This document shows positions 1-4,926 of a stretch of 5,329 nucleotides of DNA, piece after piece. The stretch's first letter is position 1. Every line of letters begins with the position of its first letter. The translations under genes were made by a program, and so were the position numbers. The notes under the pieces are model-generated. The model worked only from the letters and a program-made list of their open reading frames with translations, ran no database searches and was not told the DNA's origin. Source of the stretch: Acidobacteriaceae bacterium (GTDB taxonomy: Bacteria > Acidobacteriota > Terriglobia > Terriglobales > Acidobacteriaceae); contig JASHTU010000021.1 of the NCBI GenBank assembly GCA_030040395.1, positions 1-5,329 on the forward strand, in the 5' to 3' direction.

Positions 1-2
1 GC

Positions 3-257
3 ATTCCGGGAGTGGGCAAGAAGCTGGCCGAGCGGCTGGTGGTGGAGCTGAAGGACAAGCTCGACGAGTTTGCCGTGGCGCCCGTGCAGCCCGCCGCACA
101 AGGGCCGGCGGTGGACGATGTTCTTTCCGCGCTGGTGAATCTGGGCTACCAGAGAGCGGCGGCGGAGAAGGCGATCGAGCAGGCAGTGGCGAAGGACAAA
201 ACGCTGGCGGCGGATTTCGACGGGCTGTTTCGCGGGGCGCTGAAGGTGATTCGGTGA
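3..257 (+). CDS. ruvA: Holliday junction branch migration protein RuvA, C-terminal part (5'-truncated by window edge)
   Basis: RuvA binds Holliday junctions as a tetramer and loads the RuvB motor for branch migration in recombinational repair. The frame is open from the window edge and the first readable residues, IPGVGKKLAERL, are the second helix-hairpin-helix of RuvA domain II, followed by the typical VELKDKL helix. After a short Pro/Ala linker (about residues 24-34 of this fragment), the last 50 residues (VDDVLSALVNLGY onward) match the small three-helix domain III that contacts RuvB. The gene ends at TGA 255-257. About 84 residues are visible, so roughly 110-120 N-terminal residues (OB fold and first HhH) lie upstream. 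The GTG at position 12 is an internal Val codon, not the start. No ruvB follows; the next gene is unrelated, so ruvA is probably the last gene of its unit. Confidence 0.95.
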   Translation: MPGVGKKLAERLVVELKDKLDEFAVAPVQPAAQGPAVDDVLSALVNLGYQRAAAEKAIEQAVAKDKTLAADFDGLFRGALKVIR

Positions 258-260
258 AAG

Positions 261-292
261 ACAGCTTCTAGCTTTTAGCTGCGAGCCGCTAG
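261..292. repeat. AGCTTC/TAGCTTTTAGC-type intergenic repeat, copy 1
   Basis: Three bases after the ruvA stop there is a short run built from AGCTTC, TAGCTT and TAGCTG units (261-280), ending in CGCTAG. A related run lies at 4833-4876, again directly next to a gene end, sharing the stretch ACAGCTTC-Y-AGCTT. Two copies in 5.3 kb suggest a dispersed intergenic repeat family. Its function is unknown. Confidence 0.45.
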
Positions 293-335
293 GTCTCTGT
301 TCGCTTGAATTCGTACTTGTGCATTCCGGTGTTCC

Positions 336-354
336 GGGTCTCAAATCGAGACCC
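336..354. repeat. Perfect 7-bp inverted repeat
   Basis: GGGTCTC (336-342) and GAGACCC (348-354) are exact reverse complements around the 5-base loop AAATC. No T-run follows on either strand, so it is not a standard intrinsic terminator. It could be an operator or an RNA hairpin in the leader of the DUF2461 gene. Its role is unknown. Confidence 0.4.
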
Positions 355-472
355 TGGGGCGCCCGGGGAGTGCAAGATCAAACGGTCAGGGACCAACTGG
401 AATCGAATCCAAGGGTGGCGATTCTCCGGAGAGGCAAAGCGTCAGGCAGGCTCATTCGGTAGACTCTTTACC

Positions 473-1225
473 ATGGCGTCAAAGCAGAAGCTTGCACCCA
501 GCGCGCCCGCCGGCGTTCTTCCTTACTTCCGCCCGGAGGCGCTGACCTTCCTACGCAACTTGGCCCGGCACAACGACCGCGCATGGTTTCAGCCGCGCAA
601 AGCCGAGTTTGAGGCGCTGCTCAAGGAGCCAATGCTGGCCATCATCCGTAAAGTGACCGACGCCATGCTGGCATTCGCGCCCAACCACGTGCGGCCGGCG
701 GAGAAGTGTTTGTTCCGCATTTACCGCGACACGCGCTTCAGCGCCAACAAGCTGCCCTATAAAACGCATGTGGCCGCGTGGTGGACGCACACGGGGCTAG
801 AGAAGACCTCAGGCGCAGGCTACTACTTTCACGTAAGCCCGAAGGAAGTGATTATTGCCGCCGGGGCTTACATGCCGGAGAAGGAACAACTGGGGCAAAT
901 TCGGCACTGGCTGCTCGATCATCATCTCGAATTCAGAAGGCTACTCCGAAAACCTGCCGTCCGCAGGACATTTGAGGAGTTTGAGGGCAACGCGCTGACG
1001 CGGCCACCCAAGGGTTTTCCCTGCGAGCATCCGGGGATGGACCTGATCCGCTGCCGGCAGTGGGGTTTGGCGGCCACGTTGCCCGCGGCCACGGCGCTTA
1101 AGCCCGATTTCGCCGCCACCATCATCCGTGCCTTCCGCATCGCGGCGCCGGTGGTGGAGGCGCTGAATACGCCCATTGCCACGGCCCAGGCCCCGCGCAA
1201 GAAGGTGCTGTTCGGGCTCCCGTAG
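473..1225 (+). CDS. DUF2461 / TIGR02453 family protein
   Basis: This 250-residue protein belongs to the DUF2461 (TIGR02453) family, whose biochemical role is not established. Family landmarks seen here are LARHNDRAWF (residues 30-39), FRIYRDTRFSANKLPYKTH (81-99, the most diagnostic block), GYYFHVSP (116-123), GAYMP (131-135) and RPPKGFP with a following HP (177-187). The length fits the family's usual 210-250 residues. There is no signal peptide or membrane segment, so it is probably cytoplasmic. I chose ATG 473 because it lies close before the family's conserved N-terminal block (PYFRPEALTFL); the frame is open to 305, but that extension has no family similarity. No strong Shine-Dalgarno precedes 473, which leaves the start moderately uncertain. 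The gene seems to stand alone between two non-coding gaps. The family assignment is by motif recognition. Confidence 0.9.
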   Translation: MASKQKLAPSAPAGVLPYFRPEALTFLRNLARHNDRAWFQPRKAEFEALLKEPMLAIIRKVTDAMLAFAPNHVRPAEKCLFRIYRDTRFSANKLPYKTHVAAWWTHTGLEKTSGAGYYFHVSPKEVIIAAGAYMPEKEQLGQIRHWLLDHHLEFRRLLRKPAVRRTFEEFEGNALTRPPKGFPCEHPGMDLIRCRQWGLAATLPAATALKPDFAATIIRAFRIAAPVVEALNTPIATAQAPRKKVLFGLP

Positions 1226-1270
1226 AGCGGTTCCACAGTTCACGCGCGCTCAGGTTTCGAGCCGTGCCGA

Positions 1271-1286
1271 AGCGCCGAAGGGCGCT
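1271..1286. repeat. Perfect 6-bp hairpin with GAAG loop
   Basis: AGCGCC (1271-1276) and GGCGCT (1281-1286) are exact reverse complements around GAAG. No T-run follows immediately, so termination after the DUF2461 gene is possible but not well supported. A wider GAGCC/GGCTC pairing (1259-1263 with 1316-1320) could close a larger structure around it. Confidence 0.4.
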
Positions 1287-1341
1287 CCAGAAGGGCGAAA
1301 AACGGGCGTGAACGGGGCTCAAGACCCAAAAAACCCAGCAA

Positions 1342-1353
1342 ATATGGGCATAT
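1342..1353. promoter_or_regulatory. Short AT-rich dyad, possible operator
   Basis: ATATG-GG-CATAT is a perfect 5-bp dyad in the AT-rich block about 50 bases before the candidate HU -35 element. Such dyads can be regulator sites, but it is short and no known regulator motif is recognised. Confidence 0.25.
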
Positions 1354-1399
1354 TCTGTACAAATCCCCAAGAAAATTGTGGAAAAATCGGCTTTTTGTA

Positions 1400-1428
1400 T
1401 TGACTTTGCCCGCCGAAAGCCGCATTGT
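1400..1428 (+). promoter_or_regulatory. Candidate sigma70-type promoter for the HU gene
   Basis: TTGACT (1400-1405) matches five of six bases of the -35 consensus. With a 17-base spacer, CATTGT (1423-1428) matches three of six bases of the -10 consensus. It sits at the downstream end of an AT-rich block, as expected of a strong promoter with an UP-like region. Transcription would begin near 1435, leaving a leader of about 150 bases before the HU start. The -10 is weak. Confidence 0.45.
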
Positions 1429-1567
1429 AAGCATCGGCAGGGTTCTTCAAAGCCGCATGAATAGAGGGGTTTTCGCGCAACCAGGGCTTCATCGCACTCC
1501 CTCCATGCGGCGGTCGCTTTTCACGGCGGAAGCCCCTCAACACCCGAGCCCACCACAGCTCGACCAG

Positions 1568-1573
1568 AAGGAG
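1568..1573 (+). promoter_or_regulatory. Ribosome binding site of the HU gene
   Basis: AAGGAG lies 9 bases before ATG 1583. It decides the start against the in-frame upstream ATG at 1457, which would add 42 residues unlike any HU protein. Confidence 0.8.
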
Positions 1574-1582
1574 AATAGCAAT

Positions 1583-1879
1583 ATGGCAACAGGCATGACC
1601 AAGACTGCCCTGACACGGCAGATGGCCGAGAAGCTCGAACTCACCAACAAGCAATCCGCGGCGTTTCTGGATCTGTTGGCGGAGACAGCGATCAAGGAAA
1701 CCAAGAAAAACGGAGTCTTCGTGATTCCAGGCATCGGCCGCCTGGTGAAGGCTGAGCGCAAGGCCCGCATGGGACGCAACCCGCAAACCGGCCAAGCCAT
1801 CAAGATCAAGGCCAAGACGGTTGTGAAGTTCCGCGTGGCTAAGTCGGCCAAGGATGTGATCGCGCCTCCCAAGAAGTAG
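1583..1879 (+). CDS. HU family DNA-binding protein
   Basis: A 98-residue HU/IHF-family nucleoid protein that would bind and bend DNA as a dimer. The N-terminal helical half (residues 1-43, with TKTALTRQMAEKLELT) is followed by the signature GVFVIPGIGRLVKAERKAR and the beta-arm with RNPQTG (65-70), whose Pro intercalates into DNA in family members. The C-terminal helix (FRVAKSAKDVI) ends in a short APPKK tail. Length is close to the usual 90-100 residues. The start at 1583 is set by AAGGAG nine bases upstream. It has its own candidate promoter and a strong terminator (1899-1927), so it is probably monocistronic. Whether it is the main HU or a paralogue cannot be told from the window, so no gene symbol is given. 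Confidence 0.95.
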   Translation: MATGMTKTALTRQMAEKLELTNKQSAAFLDLLAETAIKETKKNGVFVIPGIGRLVKAERKARMGRNPQTGQAIKIKAKTVVKFRVAKSAKDVIAPPKK

Positions 1880-1898
1880 CATTCCGGACTGCGGAGAC

Positions 1899-1927
1899 AG
1901 GGGAGAAGCATTGTGCTTCTCCCCTTT
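1899..1927 (+). terminator. Strong intrinsic terminator after HU
   Basis: Twenty bases after the HU stop, a 12-bp perfect stem (1899-1910 with 1914-1925, core GGGGAGAAGCA / TGCTTCTCCCC) closes a 3-base TTG loop and runs into TTT, with a second T-run at 1934-1938. This is a textbook rho-independent hairpin with a rather short U-tract. Confidence 0.85.
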
Positions 1928-1978
1928 GCGCATATTTTTGCGGGCATGGGGCGAACTTTCTGCACTCTTGCCGCGGCG

Positions 1979-1997
1979 TGGCTCATCTCATGAGCCA
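1979..1997 (+). promoter_or_regulatory. Hairpin touching the DUF4260 start codon
   Basis: TGGCTCAT (1979-1986) and ATGAGCCA (1990-1997) are perfect reverse complements with a 3-base loop, CTC. The last paired base is the A of the ATG start. There is no Shine-Dalgarno in this position. Such a fold could hide the start codon in mRNA, or mark a DNA operator. The gene could alternatively start downstream. Confidence 0.4.
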
Positions 1998-2464
1998 TGA
2001 CGCGGGTTTCTCCATGCGCGGGTTTGCCGGACGCGCCGGCGCCGCGCGGTTCCTCGGTGCGCCTGCTTCTGCGGCTTGAAGGGCTGGCCGTGGCGGCCGT
2101 CACGGTGGCAATATACGCGCATCTGGGAGCGAACTGGATTTGGTTTGCGGCCCTCTGGCTGGCGCCAGATCTCTCCATGCTGGGTTATCTCGCCGGATCG
2201 TGCTGGGGCGCGCGTGTGTATAACGCTGTGCACGCCTACGTGGCCCCGGCGGTGCTGGCCTTGTGCGCGATGCTGTTTCACGCCCGTCTTGCCCTTCCAG
2301 TCGCACTGATTTGGGCCAACCACATCGGGATCGATCGACTGTTCGGGTTCGGCCTCAAGTATGCCGACGGCTTCCGATGGACGCACCTGGGACGGCTGGG
2401 CGCGGCTGGCAACGCTACGGCACGGGAGCGGGGCTCGCAGGCGCCCGCGGCACCAGTGCCTTAG
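1997..2464 (+). CDS. DUF4260 family membrane protein
   Basis: A 155-residue small integral membrane protein of the DUF4260 family; function unknown. Family blocks visible are LLRLEGLAV (23-31), APDLSMLGYLAG (56-67), YNAVHAY (75-81) and WANHIGIDRLFGFGLKY (106-122), then THLG (129-132). About four hydrophobic segments are seen (roughly 28-43, 47-66, 80-95, 98-110). ATG 1997 is the first possible start, since an in-frame TGA ends at 1993, but it lacks a ribosome binding site and lies against a hairpin. The first 20 residues are Pro/Ala-rich and outside the family core, so GTG 2057 or TTG 2024 are real alternatives. The tail after residue 133 is also outside the family core and overlaps the end of the opposing methyltransferase gene by 50 bp. 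Confidence 0.85.
   Translation: MTRVSPCAGLPDAPAPRGSSVRLLLRLEGLAVAAVTVAIYAHLGANWIWFAALWLAPDLSMLGYLAGSCWGARVYNAVHAYVAPAVLALCAMLFHARLALPVALIWANHIGIDRLFGFGLKYADGFRWTHLGRLGAAGNATARERGSQAPAAPVP
2415..2464. repeat. Imperfect 50-bp palindrome spanning the convergent gene overlap
   Basis: The overlap of the two convergent genes runs exactly from one stop codon (CTA on plus, 2415-2417) to the other (TAG, 2462-2464). Aligned with its own reverse complement, 17 of 25 positions per half match, best at the ends (CTA-x-GGCAC against GTGCC-x-TAG). Both proteins therefore end in similar Pro/Ala tails closing in APVP. No T-runs flank it. It may act as a two-way transcription stop. Confidence 0.5.
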
Positions 2465-3158
2465 CCACCAGCGACAAGCCAAAGCTGACGAGAATCGCCT
2501 TTAACATCAGTTCGCTGTCGTACTGCCAAGAGAGAAACGCCAAGATGACAAAGACGCCGATGGGATTGATCTCCGTGAGCAGGGCGATGAGCCAGCGCGG
2601 CTTGTTGCCGGCGGGCGCAAGGCGCGCGGGCAGACGCGGGAAAAGCCGCGGCACGGTGAGGAGATATTGCCGGTAGGGCTCGCCCAGACGCGGCTCCAAA
2701 AAAGCCTCTTCGCCGAGAATCAGGCGCAGGTAAAACAGCGTGACCAGGGTCATGGTGAACAGCGCTCCGGTGGGCGGCATGAGCAGGGAAATGGCGGCCA
2801 TCATGCACCAGCCGCCGAGATAGAGGGGATTGCGCAGGTATCGGTAAGGGCCATCGGCCATCAGCGCGCCGGCCTGCATTTGGCCGTGGTGGACAGTGCC
2901 GTACCCCAAATAGGCCGTCCCCCAAACGCGCAGCACCGCACCCAGGCCGGCGATCAGCGCGCCCATCACGATGACGGCGGGCGCGGAGAGGGTGAACCGC
3001 AGCACCCCGGCGCGGCTCAGCTCAAGCGCCAGCCATTCGAGCAGCGAAACGCGGCGGCCCAGGTCGAAGCCCTGAATCCAAGGGGCCCAGAATCCTAAAA
3101 CCACGATGACCACCTGAATCAACATCCGCAGACGAAACTCGATTGCGCTTGCCCGCAT
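2415..3158 (-). CDS. Isoprenylcysteine carboxyl methyltransferase (ICMT/PEMT)-like membrane protein
   Basis: A 247-residue polytopic membrane protein with the SAM-binding C-terminal signature of the ICMT/PEMT superfamily: GPYRYLRNPLYLGG (103-116), the paired Glu at 150-151 (LGEEAFLEPRLGEPY) and YRQYLLTVPRLFP (162-174). Hydrophobic segments lie at about 12-28, 59-77, 116-147 and 189-235. Bacterial members methylate varied small molecules or lipids; bacteria generally lack prenylated CAAX proteins, so the substrate is unknown and a protein ICMT role should not be assumed. The start is supported by GGGAG (plus-strand CTCCC at 3165-3169) six bases before ATG 3158. It is divergent from dps across a 193-base gap. 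The last 16 residues plus the stop codon overlap the DUF4260 gene; the PRAPASPAPVP tail looks like an added low-complexity end. Confidence 0.88.
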   Translation of the reverse strand: MRASAIEFRLRMLIQVVIVVLGFWAPWIQGFDLGRRVSLLEWLALELSRAGVLRFTLSAPAVIVMGALIAGLGAVLRVWGTAYLGYGTVHHGQMQAGALMADGPYRYLRNPLYLGGWCMMAAISLLMPPTGALFTMTLVTLFYLRLILGEEAFLEPRLGEPYRQYLLTVPRLFPRLPARLAPAGNKPRWLIALLTEINPIGVFVILAFLSWQYDSELMLKAILVSFGLSLVAKALVPRAPASPAPVP

Positions 3159-3308
3159 GGAAATCTCCCACCCCCTAGTGCTGTTCCTCTAGACTACGCA
3201 AACGGGGGCCGAGAGCTCGAGCGGCCGGGAAGTTCTTCGCCGCGCATCTTCAGATTGGGGCCAGAAGCGGAACAACTTTAGACTCGCGCGCGGCATCGAA
3301 CTGTGGGA

Positions 3309-3338
3309 CGCTGGCGGGCGGGGCATGGCCCGGCAGCG
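3309..3338 (+). promoter_or_regulatory. GC-rich hairpin directly before the dps ribosome binding site
   Basis: CGCTGgCGGGC (3309-3319) and GCCCGgCAGCG (3328-3338) pair at 10 of 11 positions around an 8-base loop. The stem ends one base before AAGGAG (3340-3345). It is placed to affect ribosome access or mRNA stability, or to be a DNA operator for the stress-regulated dps gene. An alternative ATG at 3325 lies in the loop. Confidence 0.45.
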
Positions 3339-3339
3339 G

Positions 3340-3345
3340 AAGGAG
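3340..3345 (+). promoter_or_regulatory. Ribosome binding site of dps
   Basis: AAGGAG is followed by three in-frame candidates: ATG 3325 (before it), ATG 3346 (touching it) and ATG 3352 (six bases after it). Only 3352 has usable spacing, so it decides the start. Confidence 0.75.
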
Positions 3346-3351
3346 ATGAAA

Positions 3352-3861
3352 ATGTCCACGCATACGAGTCAGGAATCGAAAGCGGCCAAGACCAACAATC
3401 CGGACGGATTCGCTCCGGATCAGGTCAAGGATGTCACCAATCTTCTGAACGCCACGCTGGCCGACGTTTTTGCGCTTTACTTGAAAACCAAGAACTTCCA
3501 TTGGCACATGAGCGGGGCCCACTTCCGCGATTATCATCTCCTGCTCGATGAGCAAGCCGCACAGATCTTCGCTATAACCGACGACATCGCCGAGCGGGTG
3601 CGCAAGATTGGCGGGACCACCCTCCGCTCGATTGGGCAAATCGCGCGCCTGCAGCGCATCGCTGACAACGACCAGGAGTTTGTGCCCGCGCGCGACATGC
3701 TGATCGAACTGCACACCGACAACATGGCGCTGGTGGAAAGCCTGCGCTCCGCGCACGAGGTTGCCAGCCGGGCGGGCGATTACGCCACCACCAGCCTTAT
3801 CGAAACCTGGATCGACGAGGCTGAGCGCCGCGCCTGGTTCCTCTTCGAGGCCACGCGGTAA
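3352..3861 (+). CDS. dps: Dps family ferritin-like protein (DNA protection during starvation)
   Basis: A 169-residue Dps-type ferritin, expected to form a 12-subunit cytoplasmic cage that oxidises and stores iron with peroxide and shields DNA. All intersubunit ferroxidase ligands known from E. coli Dps are present with identical spacing: His50 (in NFHWHMSG), His62, Asp66 (LLLDEQ), Asp77 and Glu81 (DDIAERVRKIGG), each one residue lower than in E. coli. The N-terminal tail (residues 1-22) is polar with Lys10 and Lys13 and may contact DNA, as in E. coli Dps, but it is modestly charged, so this is uncertain. Length is normal. The start at 3352 fits the AAGGAG six bases upstream. A GC-rich hairpin precedes that site and a possible terminator follows. 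No clear OxyR, PerR or Fur site is recognised in the shared upstream gap. Confidence 0.95.
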   Translation: MSTHTSQESKAAKTNNPDGFAPDQVKDVTNLLNATLADVFALYLKTKNFHWHMSGAHFRDYHLLLDEQAAQIFAITDDIAERVRKIGGTTLRSIGQIARLQRIADNDQEFVPARDMLIELHTDNMALVESLRSAHEVASRAGDYATTSLIETWIDEAERRAWFLFEATR

Positions 3862-3893
3862 GAGCCCTCAACTGCACGCCGACAGATCTACGA

Positions 3894-3923
3894 CCGCCGC
3901 AAACGAGGCCAGGCGGGTTTTTT
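3894..3923 (+). terminator. Possible intrinsic terminator after dps
   Basis: CCGCC (3894-3898) can pair with GGCGG (3912-3916), followed at once by G and six T (3918-3923). The T-run is good, but the stem is only 5 bp with a 13-base loop, so strength is doubtful. Position, 32 bases after the dps stop and before the convergent gene end, fits termination. Confidence 0.45.
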
Positions 3924-3935
3924 GTTCCTCAATCG

Positions 3936-4802
3936 TCAATCGTAGGGAGCAGCCCAGGGCACGGACTCGGGCTGGGGGTTCGCGCCCAAGAGCACAACGC
4001 GGATGGGACCTCCGATGCCGCTGGGCGCGGGAACCTTTTGCGCGGCGCGGCTGGCCGCCTGAACAATGTCGGCGGCTACGGCGACAGCCCGATCCAGCGG
4101 CGTCTGGCCGACCGGCGTGCGGTCGCGCAAGAAGCCGAGCGTCGCCGGCGAGAGAAATTGCCGGCCGAAACCGGCGTAGACATAGCGGTCCACATACGAC
4201 GTTTCCCCATAGATCCAGACTTCGCGCGGGTCGTGCGGCGAAACCGCGGTCTGGGTAAAGCGGGCGGCTCCCACATGACGCGTGCGCGCGTCGATGCGCA
4301 CCACGAAATTGCGCAGGAGCGAAGTCCGTGTCCCGGGATCGTAGCTGGCCACGACCACGGAGAAGAGATCCCGTCCCATGAAACCGCGCAGCGCTTCAGG
4401 ATAGGCCTGACGGAAGCGCTCGACCCGGCGCACGCAGGCCGCGCCCAGGCCGTCAAAGGCCAACTGCGTGGGATCGTCCGCGCTGCGCTCGAGGTAGTCG
4501 CGGACCAGAGTGTCGATATTGAGCCGGCGGGGCGCCGATTCAAGATACTGGCACAGATTCGAGACCCCGGCGGGCGGCGGAGAAACGAAGATAGAGTCGC
4601 CGGTGACAATGGCGACGGTGCGCATGGGCCGCGCCGGCTCAATGATCTTGAACGCGCCGTCGCATTCCGCGCCAAGAAATGAGATGCGGCTGTCGGCGGC
4701 CACAATCAAACCGTCTCTCGACGGAACCAGCGCTGCCAGCGTGGCATGGGCCGTAGCGGAGAGCAGCAGGGCCGCAATGAAGGCTGCAAGAAAGCGCGCC
4801 AT
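3936..4802 (-). CDS. Probable exported proteasome-like Ntn hydrolase (N-terminal Thr)
   Basis: This 288-residue protein starts with a classic signal peptide: MARF, a hydrophobic core (residues 4-14) and SATAHA ending at residue 20. The next residue is Thr. Numbering that Thr as 1, RDGLIVAADSRIS (9-21) matches the start of proteasome-fold Ntn hydrolases, with Asp17 and Arg19 at family positions, Lys32 (usual Lys33, one residue short) and TGDS (47-50) where beta subunits have Gly-Asp. A late helix (214-235), then SGIGG and the strand PIRVVLLG (246-253), resembles the family's C-terminal Ser-Gly-Gly and last strand, but the usual Asp three residues before that Ser seems replaced by Pro. The mature form (268 residues) exceeds typical beta subunits, with extra sequence around 55-120; Cys at 27, 64 and 103 could form disulfides. 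I chose ATG 4802 over 4850 for the signal peptide; no Shine-Dalgarno is seen. Substrate is unknown. Confidence 0.7.
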   Translation of the reverse strand: MARFLAAFIAALLLSATAHATLAALVPSRDGLIVAADSRISFLGAECDGAFKIIEPARPMRTVAIVTGDSIFVSPPPAGVSNLCQYLESAPRRLNIDTLVRDYLERSADDPTQLAFDGLGAACVRRVERFRQAYPEALRGFMGRDLFSVVVASYDPGTRTSLLRNFVVRIDARTRHVGAARFTQTAVSPHDPREVWIYGETSYVDRYVYAGFGRQFLSPATLGFLRDRTPVGQTPLDRAVAVAADIVQAASRAAQKVPAPSGIGGPIRVVLLGANPQPESVPWAAPYD

Positions 4803-4832
4803 GGATGAAAGTAGTATGGCACGGCGTAAATT

Positions 4833-4876
4833 ACAGCTTCCAGCTTCCAACTGCCAGCTTTTAGATTCTGGCAGTT
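4833..4876. repeat. AGCTTC-type intergenic repeat, copy 2, with 9-bp hairpin
   Basis: Tandem CAGCTTC units (4834 and 4841) and CCAGCTTTTAG resemble the run at 261-292. They overlap a perfect inverted repeat, AACTGCCAG (4849-4857) with CTGGCAGTT (4868-4876) around a 10-base loop. It sits in the 124-base gap between two minus-strand genes, so it could end the acidic-protein transcript or lie in the leader of the hydrolase gene. There is no flanking T-run on the minus strand. Confidence 0.5.
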
Positions 4877-4926
4877 CAAATCATGAACAGAACGACTTCA
4901 ACAAGATTCCGAGCTACTCACAGGCT

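Larger units (their letters stand above)
258..472. other. Intergenic region between ruvA and the DUF2461 gene
   Basis: No gene is supported here. The downstream reading frame is open back to 305, but the extra 56 codons have no recognisable family sequence and the composition of a non-coding leader. The stretch contains the AGCTTC-type repeat (261-292), a perfect 7-bp hairpin (336-354) and an 8-bp GC palindrome at 357-364. I see no convincing -35/-10 pair and no tRNA. Confidence 0.5.
1226..1582. other. Non-coding region upstream of the HU gene
   Basis: This 357-base stretch has no supported gene. The first part (about 1250-1320) is GC-rich and foldable: AGCGCC-GAAG-GGCGCT forms a 6-bp stem (1271-1286), and GAGCC (1259-1263) can pair with GGCTC (1316-1320) to enclose it. 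A direct repeat, GAAGGGCG, occurs at 1278 and 1291. From about 1327 to 1405 the DNA is clearly AT-rich against the GC-rich background, with a short dyad at 1342-1353 and a candidate promoter at 1400-1428. From there to 1582 is a likely leader of roughly 150 bases for HU. Reading frames across the region on both strands look like chance frames. Confidence 0.6.

Noticed and set aside
395..420. tRNA T-arm-like TTCGATTCC on the minus strand
   Set aside because: The stem around the loop does not pair correctly (A opposite C at the closing position), and no acceptor or anticodon arms can be found.
305..472. 56-codon N-terminal extension of the DUF2461 gene
   Set aside because: The TTG-initiated extension has no family similarity and crosses a hairpin and GC palindrome; ATG 473 lies just before the conserved block.
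1457..1582. In-frame upstream ATG extending HU by 42 residues
   Set aside because: The extension is Pro-rich and unlike HU proteins, and AAGGAG at 1568-1573 clearly serves ATG 1583.
1319..1933. Long minus-strand reading frame across the HU gene
   Set aside because: It runs antisense through HU and its terminator stem and shows no recognisable domain.
3159..3308. Promoter or OxyR/Fur-type operator between the methyltransferase gene and dps
   Set aside because: I looked for -35/-10 pairs and known dyads on both strands; nothing beyond small restriction-site-like palindromes (around 3210-3225) was convincing.
4038..4705. Overlapping long frames on both strands inside the hydrolase gene
   Set aside because: Shadows of the GC-rich gene; only the 3936-4802 minus frame shows a signal peptide and family motifs.
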